Positions 58,201 to 64,000 of a stretch of DNA of 64,000 bases are shown here, piece after piece. Numbering within the stretch: position 1 is the stretch's first letter; each line of letters begins with the position of its first letter. Source of the DNA: Rhodocollybia butyracea (taxonomy: Eukaryota > Basidiomycota > Agaricomycetes > Agaricales > Omphalotaceae); assembly GCA_015501585.1 (NCBI GenBank), contig JADNRY010000253.1, positions 1 to 64,000 of the forward strand, written 5' to 3'. The notes under the pieces were generated by a model that saw only the letters and a list, made by a program, of their open reading frames with translations, was not told the origin of the DNA and made no database searches. Position numbers and translations under genes: made by a program.

Positions 58201-58755
58201 CAAGGCAATTGTCCAGCTTCTTCTGGAGCACAAAGCAGATATCAATGCCCAAGGGGAAAGTATGGGAATGCACTCCAAGCAGCTTCTTGGAAGGGAAACA
58301 ACGCAATTGTCCAGCTTCTTCTGGAGCACAAAGCAGATATCAATGCCCAAGGGGGATACTATGGCAATGCACTCCAGGCAGCTGCAATTTCCTGGCGCCA
58401 AAACAACTTGGATATTGTCCAACTTCTTCTGGAGCATAAAGCTGATGTAAATGCCCAAGGGGGACAGTATGGGAATGCACTCCATGCAGCTTCCTTTGGG
58501 GAACACAAGGATATTGTCCAGCTTCTTCTGGAGCATAAAGCAGATGTAAATGCCCAAGGGGGAAAGTATGGGAATGCACTCCAGGCAGCTGCAGCTTCCG
58601 AGAGCAGAAGCAACTTGGATATTGTCCAACTTCTTCTGGAGCATAAAGCTGATGTAAATGCCCAAGGGGGAGAGTATGAGAATGCACTCCAGGCAGCTTC
58701 CATTCAAGGAAATGAGGCCATTGTCCAGCTTCTTCTGGAGCACAAAGCAATGTAA
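55288..58755 (+). pseudogene. NACHT-ankyrin NLR (STAND) gene A, frameshifted in the repeat domain
   Basis: Exons 55288-55381, 55438-55611, 55661-55685 (25 nt), 55743-56273 and 56326-58755. Residues 1-80: short N-terminus with KWLKAPDPSTNF and GTGEWIF, typical of basidiomycete NLRs. Walker A GKVGSGKT at 88-95, Walker B/NACHT motif LVLDAMDEC at 187-195, then winged-helix-like sequence (LPNTLEETYTLAIERM; LAHNSVKEFL). From about residue 557 come 16 ankyrin units of ~33 residues (NALQAA..GNKDIVQLLLEHK, ADVNAQGGEYG). Loss of one G in a GGGGG tract at 58253-58256 shifts the frame after unit 11, giving early termination at 58450; without it the frame runs to TAA 58753-58755 (about 1,084 residues). 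NLRs of this class act in fungal non-self recognition and programmed cell death. No separate effector domain is visible. Confidence 0.85.
57170..58740 (+). repeat. 16 near-identical ~99-bp ankyrin-coding units
   Basis: Unit phrase AAGGATATTGTCCAGCTTCT then TCTGGAGCA..AAAGC(A/T)GATGT then CCCAAGGGGGA recurs every 99 bp (108 bp in the three units carrying extra codons such as GSLRRNTL). Identity is at DNA level, including synonymous sites, so the array is being homogenised or expanded recently. Confidence 0.92.
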
Positions 58756-58759
58756 ATCC

Positions 58760-59920
58760 CAAGCAGAGTTTCACAATGCCCTGATTGCAGTTATCAATGG
58801 CATATACTAGCTTTAACTTTGTAAAACCCTCAGTTCACTCCCATCAGCTACCAAATAACCTGTACCTTTTCACACATTATTATTTTTTGCCCCAACTTCA
58901 GAAAATTGGTCCTTGAATAACATTCAATGTATTAGTTGAAATGTCACAAATAAATGGATAACGGAGATAGTTCGTACAGCTCAAATATTCCTGAATAGTA
59001 TCTAAAATTATCTAAAATTCCTCAAAAATTTTATCTTTGGTTTATCTCTGACGGCCAGCACGGTTGCACTTGGGCTGAGTACTGTCTCGATTAATAAACC
59101 TGGCGCCACCGTGACGTTAAGTACTCTTCAAGTTCCGCGTTTCAATTGATTCAGTCGATTCAGTCGTTCCAATGAGATCCACCAGACAAACTTCATGACA
59201 TGACATGAAATGTGTTGTGTTATACCAATGCCCAACCAAAAAAAATGCTTCCACCCGGCAGATGATAGAACATGATAGGTAACCAAAAAGAAATTCCCAC
59301 GAAAATACCAAGGAATACACCGCGCTATCGGTAGGGCTATTGGTAGGGCAGTTAGTAGGGCAGTTAGTAGGCCAGTTAGTAGGCCAGTTAGTACGTGTTG
59401 GAATATGTAGCCCCATAAATAAAGTTATGAAAAGAAACCCTACTGTCTTTAAAGTTTATACAGTAAATACTGTTTATGTATCACTATATCAGTATATGGG
59501 CCTACAGCTTTAGCGCGATAGTGTAACCCATAAAGGCAGACCAAAACTGCAACTTCTGCCCCAATAGAAGCCAATAGAAACACCCTCGTAGCACAATTAT
59601 GAACAACATTTTATGAAAGCCGCCGATCGAAGGTTTTGGACTGGATACAGTAGGCGTGCCGCGTAAGGAACTGGATACGCGTAAGGGGTGCTCTTGAAGT
59701 GTTAGCAAAAAAGTGTAAAAATACTTACTGATTACTGATTGCTTACTGAAGCAGAACTTGAAGGCCGTTAGCAATTAATAAGGATACGTTGTTAGCTTTG
59801 CTCTTGGTATGATTTTGGATGGACAGGGAATTGACAGGGAAGAAGGCAGCAAGAAGTGAAAGAAGAAGTGAGAGAAGAGCAGTTGGATAGACCTTTGAGC
59901 AGCCTTGAGCTTGATACGTT
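58760..59920. other. No supported gene; short tandem repeat
   Basis: At about 59325-59398 five to six 14-bp units GG(C/G)CAGTTAGTAGG/GTAGGGCAGTTA follow each other. Otherwise short ORFs without content. Confidence 0.55.
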
Positions 59921-60215
59921 CAAATCAAACGTACAAGTTTGTCGGACTTGTACTCGACGCGAAGGCTTTGAAACCAGCCTTGTTTTTTCCGTTTGCGTTG
60001 GAATCCTGTTATGGTCCTATAGTTTTAGACTAAACACGATTCACAAGCTTAGCGCTTAGCTATAATAATAGAAGGGCAAAAGATCCTCACGCGGCGGCAA
60101 TACAATACAATTTCGAGATGTGTGTCACGCTGTCTATAAAAGGGCGTAAACGCCGTGCGCGGATAAACCGGGCCACTAGCGCGCCGGGCGGCTATATAAC
60201 TTTTTCCGTTTGGTA

Positions 60216-61211
60216 ATGTTCTGCCATGTCCTGCGTCACATCCACCCCAGCCGTACGCGCAAAACGGTCAGAACCGCCGTGACAGTAGGCGTTTCTACGA
60301 CGTTGATATGCGTGACAAGCTTCGCCGTGGCTGGAAGGAACAACACTATTCGCTGCGACTCTGGATTGGACGACGACGAGTTTACGGCTAGGGACACAAA
60401 ATCACGAAAAAACGGGTTGATAGAGCAGTTTAGGAGACCGAGATGGGAGGATGAGGAATACCAGTCTGCGGATACAACTTTTGCGTCGGGACCTACTTGG
60501 TTTCCGAATAAAAAATCTGGGATCGTAAGATGCGATGCGCTTATTGTGCCTGCGTACGTTCTCTGTATCTCTTATACTAACCATTCTTTCTTATCAAATT
60601 TTTACTTATAGAAATATGCCATCCGAAGACTCCATCACGGTGTATTTCCCGGATAATCCCGACCACGAAGATGACCGCCGGTCGTACATCGCGCTGCTCG
60701 ACGGCCACAACGGGCCCGCGATGAGCGACTTCCTCTGCGACCACCTCGTCGAATACGTCGCCTACGCCCTCTCCCAGCTTCCCCAGCAATACGAACCCAC
60801 CGGATTCTTCGACCACGATGATGCCCATACTCCCGCTGCAAGTTCTTCCTCGCCCTCACCTCGCCCTCAGCGCCGATCCCGGACCAGACCTTCGTTAACG
60901 ACACTATTAAACAGGCATTCAAGGACATCGACGACGCCATGATCGACGTCTCCGACGTCCTCTCCTCCCCTTCCAATTCCAAAACAAACGCCGTCCGTTC
61001 TTTACGGTACGCACACACCAGCTCCTGCGCGCTCCTCTCCATCTACGAATCCGACACCAAGCTCCTGCACCTCGCGCTCACTGGCGACTCCCGTGCCGTC
61101 CTGGGCCGCAAAGTGCGCTCTGACCCCAGGGACTCCAACAACAGCAACAGCTATGGTAACATATCGGCCCTTCTCCAATTCAAACCCGCCCCCGCTGTAC
61201 ATCCACAATGA
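60216..61211 (+). pseudogene. Truncated PP2C phosphatase, copy B
   Basis: Exon 1 from ATG 60216 keeps an arginine-rich presequence (MFCHVLRHIHPSRTRKTVRT), suggesting mitochondrial import, and runs to 60553; exon 2 starts 60612 with NMPSEDSITVYFPDN and has LLDGHNGPAMSDFLCDHLVE. A perfect 11-bp tandem duplication (60848-60858 and 60859-60869) shifts the frame. Beyond it, in the other frame, come FKDIDDAMIDVSDVL, SSCALLSIYESDTKLLHLAL and GDSRAVLGRK (PP2C motif 8). The C-terminal half of the phosphatase is missing. Better preserved than copy A but also dead. Confidence 0.87.
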
Positions 61212-61399
61212 GATCGACACAGCCTTGTACACAGCGCATTGATCATCATTCGCCTACGGTCCCTTTTTATTGTCGTGTTGTGCTTGTTTTCCAATGCAAA
61301 TGTACTCTTCTGGACCAAATGATTTTTCTATCCCGCCCAGTGGTAAGTGGTAGCAAATTTAGTTTTGCCGACTTCTTGATGGTATGGTATGTGGTTGTA

Positions 61400-63110
61400 G
61401 TCTAGCTACTTCCACCATAAAAGGATGCTGCCGCATCTCAGAATCGTAGCGCCTCAGGCCTGTTTCTAAATGTCGACCGTAATCAACCGAGCTCTCCGGT
61501 TGGGACTCCATCCCAGCTGCTGCTGTATTCGCCGTTCTTGATTCGCCTCTCGCCGCCTTATCCTTGTCCAAAATTATACAAGAGCGAAGATATGTATTAT
61601 TGTTGGTAATGACCTCGTTCTGCCTCAGTAAGTGTTTACACTTATTTTACTTTCAAAAGCCTTACGCGTATTTCATAGTGCCCATACTTATGATGCTTAC
61701 GCTGTGCCATTTCGTAGTCGCAAGCGTTGGAAAGAACTTATGGGCGGAATGCTCTTTTCGGTTGGTTTCTTTGGTCTGCTTCATGGGTCACACGTCGCGC
61801 AAAGCTGTTGGTTTTCTTTTCATAACTTCACTGATGGCTACTTATGACACGCACTAATAACAGAGACTTTAATAATTCCTTTCCCGAGTTAGCCCCCCTG
61901 TGCCAGAGTTAATGGTACTACGCTACCTGATACGCGCTGTATTTCTGGATTTTTTGGTCAATTTTTTAATTTGGTATCTATGTTATCGGGCGAGGGCAGC
62001 AAGCAACGCTAACATCGGAGCAGAGACTGAAGCTTGAAGCGTCTTAGGGAGGGATGGTGTGTTCGGGACGGATTCGGCAGCGCGTACGTGCGATGAGCTT
62101 AGAAGAGCAGAAGCAGAAGCAGTTGGGAATCAAGTTGGGAATCAAGCTGGAGTGGAGGAAGCGATTGGATTGGGGTTGTTTGAGACTCCAAGATTGTATT
62201 GTGGTGCCGAACTCGGACAGGAATAGCCGGTAGTAGAGTTAGGAGGACGAGTATAGAAACTACTAGTACTAGTTGGATGAAGGAAAAGGGACGACGAGCA
62301 TGCCCAATTTTAGTGACGATCCCTCACCAATATTATCTGATCACAATGATTCATGTTTGTGGAGTTATGACTGGGAAGACCGAGAACTGAGTACTGAAGT
62401 ACTGAAGTAGAATCAGATTGATCAGACTCCACAAGAGCGTACACGCAGCTGTATGATATCACGTACCGCCGTGTCCAAAAAATTATACTATCGCCTTGTC
62501 CCCAGGCCCGCTCTTGTCGCACAGGTTACAAATATTCCATCACAACCTGTAATCATTCTGTCTAGACACAATGCACCATGTGTGAAAAAGTGGCAAAACT
62601 TGAGCTTGAACATCGAATGCTCTCCAGTTGCTCTCCAGGATACTGCTGGGAATGACTGATTGGAGATACTTCATTCAGGAATGGAGGCAGGTCTTCGAGG
62701 TCGGTAACAAATAATAAAGAGAGAAAACTGACGGAATTGAGCAATTGCAACTACCAAGAAACATTCGAGGCCATTCGAGGTCGGAGGTCGGAGGTCAGAC
62801 TCCAGAGTGATCGGCGTTTAAATTTGGGTAACTTCGTGCCGGTACGTAACTTTGTTGTACACGGCCTTGCATGTGACCTCCGCGTGTTTCACTGCTATCG
62901 AATCTGTTCTCTTTTGACTTCCTACCACCATGACTGAACGTATTGAACCTTCACTCGGCAGAGATTTCAGGTAGGATTTAGAGATCAGCTCACACTCATC
63001 AGTCGAGTGCTAATCGTTGTAATCAGAGAGCAGCAAAGCAACCCTCAGGCTGGCGCAGATAGGCCAGGGTAAGACTTATCACATTTCATAGATCTCGCTT
63101 GCAACTTCCG
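61400..63110. other. Spacer between PP2C remnant and NLR, copy B
   Basis: Homologous to the 53.6-55.3 kb spacer. No supported gene. Confidence 0.5.
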
Positions 63111-63115
63111 ATAGC

Positions 63116-64000
63116 ATGTTTGCTGGTGCCTCCCACTTTTCTATGGTAAACCCGCAATTTCAAGCAGCAACCAACATCCAGAACATCCAGAATAACTATC
63201 ATACATGGAGTGAGTGCATCTTGACTACTTTTTATTGATATTTTCTAATTAACACTTGCGTTTAAGATACCAATGATGTGTTTGCTATCCGGAAATGGCT
63301 AAAAGCACCTGATCCCTCTACTAATTTTGTAGCAGCATGTGATAAGAGAACACCTGGGACTGGAGAGTGGATATTCTCTCATCCCCAGTTTGTTGAATGG
63401 AGAGAGGCTACATCTGGAACCTTATGGATTCAGGGCAAAGGTAAGACTCTTTTGTAGAATGATTTCAAATCTAATCATAGTGTATCTAGTGGGATCAGGC
63501 AAAACATTCCTTTCGTATGCATACAACATTGGTATGATCTCATTTTTCATATTTCTCATGTGATTGTTTAGGACAGCTATCATTCAAGAACTCAAGGCTG
63601 ATTCTGCATCACTGTGCTGCTACTACTATTTTGACAACCGTGATAACTCACAGACTAAGACCAATGCTCGGGGCCTCCTTCAGTCCCTTTTGCTTCAAAT
63701 GGCTACAAGGAGCGGAGGAGTTCATCCTGCCCTTCATGGGCTCTATACAAAGTGCACAGAGGGCCTTATGGAGCCTACTACAGCAGAACTAAGTGCCACT
63801 TTAGAAGTTGTTTCTAAAGACTTGAGGCCAGTATACCTTGTGCTGGATGCCATGGATGAATGCAGTGAGGCATTTGATGTTCTCAAACATCTGGCTCATC
63901 TTAAGAAGAACCTCTGCATAGCTGTAACCAGTCGATATATGGCTACAGATTATGATGTCTCCTGGTATATCCATCTTGATCATACAGAATATTTTCATCA
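63116..64000 (+). CDS. NACHT-ankyrin NLR gene B, 5' part (truncated by window)
   Basis: ATG 63116. The same exon structure as NLR A is present through the P-loop exon and the NACHT exon, including GVGSGKT-type Walker A, the 25-nt exon and LVLDAMDEC. Differences from copy A seen before 63570 are few (Ser to Asn, Ala to Thr, Ile to Thr, two silent, one intron base). The last ~430 bp match copy A exactly by eye. The rest, including any ankyrin array, lies beyond 64000. Confidence 0.88.

Larger units (their letters stand above)
59930..64000. repeat. Segmental duplication copy B (cut by window end)
   Basis: Homologous to 52420-56171. The offset is about 7,470 bp near the phosphatase and 7,829 bp in the NLR; the difference is explained by indels, chiefly the deletion in PP2C remnant A. 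Confidence 0.85.

Noticed and set aside
57047..58306. 419-residue open frame on the minus strand, repetitive LCAPEEAG/CFVLQKKLDN-type sequence
   Set aside because: It is the antisense of the ankyrin array. A 99-bp unit is a multiple of three, so any frame open in one unit stays open in all.
57170..58740. Regular direct repeats resembling a CRISPR array
   Set aside because: The units are coding ankyrin repeats without unique spacers, in a eukaryotic genome.

Overview
The window is fungal nuclear DNA, most likely from a mushroom-forming basidiomycete (Agaricomycetes). The genes are broken by many short introns of about 50-70 bp with fungal splice signals. The gene content fits a litter or wood fungus: secreted short-type heme-thiolate peroxygenases, a NACHT-ankyrin NLR, GIY-YIG/T5orf172-type genes, a chromovirus and a hAT transposon. 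The species was not identified.

Layout. 1-6.5 kb holds no convincing gene: three degenerate minisatellites, a perfect 78-bp inverted repeat and short repeated modules. 6.5-15.6 kb is a graveyard of gene fragments: a T5orf172-type gene, an uncertain ORF, a decayed eIF5B core, a multi-domain unknown that is probably a dispersed basidiomycete family, a second T5orf172-type gene carrying a hAT-like MITE in its intron, and a spliced unknown gene cut by a retrotransposon. 15.6-26.5 kb is one 10.9-kb Ty3/gypsy chromovirus on the minus strand with 256-bp LTRs differing at one base, a very long gag, pro-pol with chromodomain, and an extra third ORF between pol and the 3' LTR. Its reading frames are broken by several frameshifts and three in-frame TGA codons. 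26.5-31.4 kb is gene-poor and contains a large imperfect inverted repeat.

31.4-50.7 kb is a cluster of five unspecific-peroxygenase (UPO) genes on the minus strand: three intact with the same five-exon structure, and two pseudogenes. Interleaved are an intact 14-TM-type MFS transporter (vacuolar amino-acid/DHA2 type), a complete 4.2-kb hAT transposon with perfect 8-bp target duplication inserted about 0.3 kb upstream of one UPO start, and two copies of a 95-residue three-exon gene that was tandemly duplicated together with a UPO.

52.4-64 kb is a tandem duplication of a block containing a truncated mitochondrial-type PP2C phosphatase followed by a NACHT-ankyrin NLR gene. Copy B is cut by the window end. 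The two copies are clearly diverged around the phosphatase but identical by eye over the last ~430 bp of the NACHT region, which suggests gene conversion. The NLR ankyrin array is 16 nearly identical ~99-bp units, and a one-base loss in a G5 tract breaks the frame after unit 11.

All calls rest on reading the sequence by eye. Splice sites are inferred, and no database search was run.
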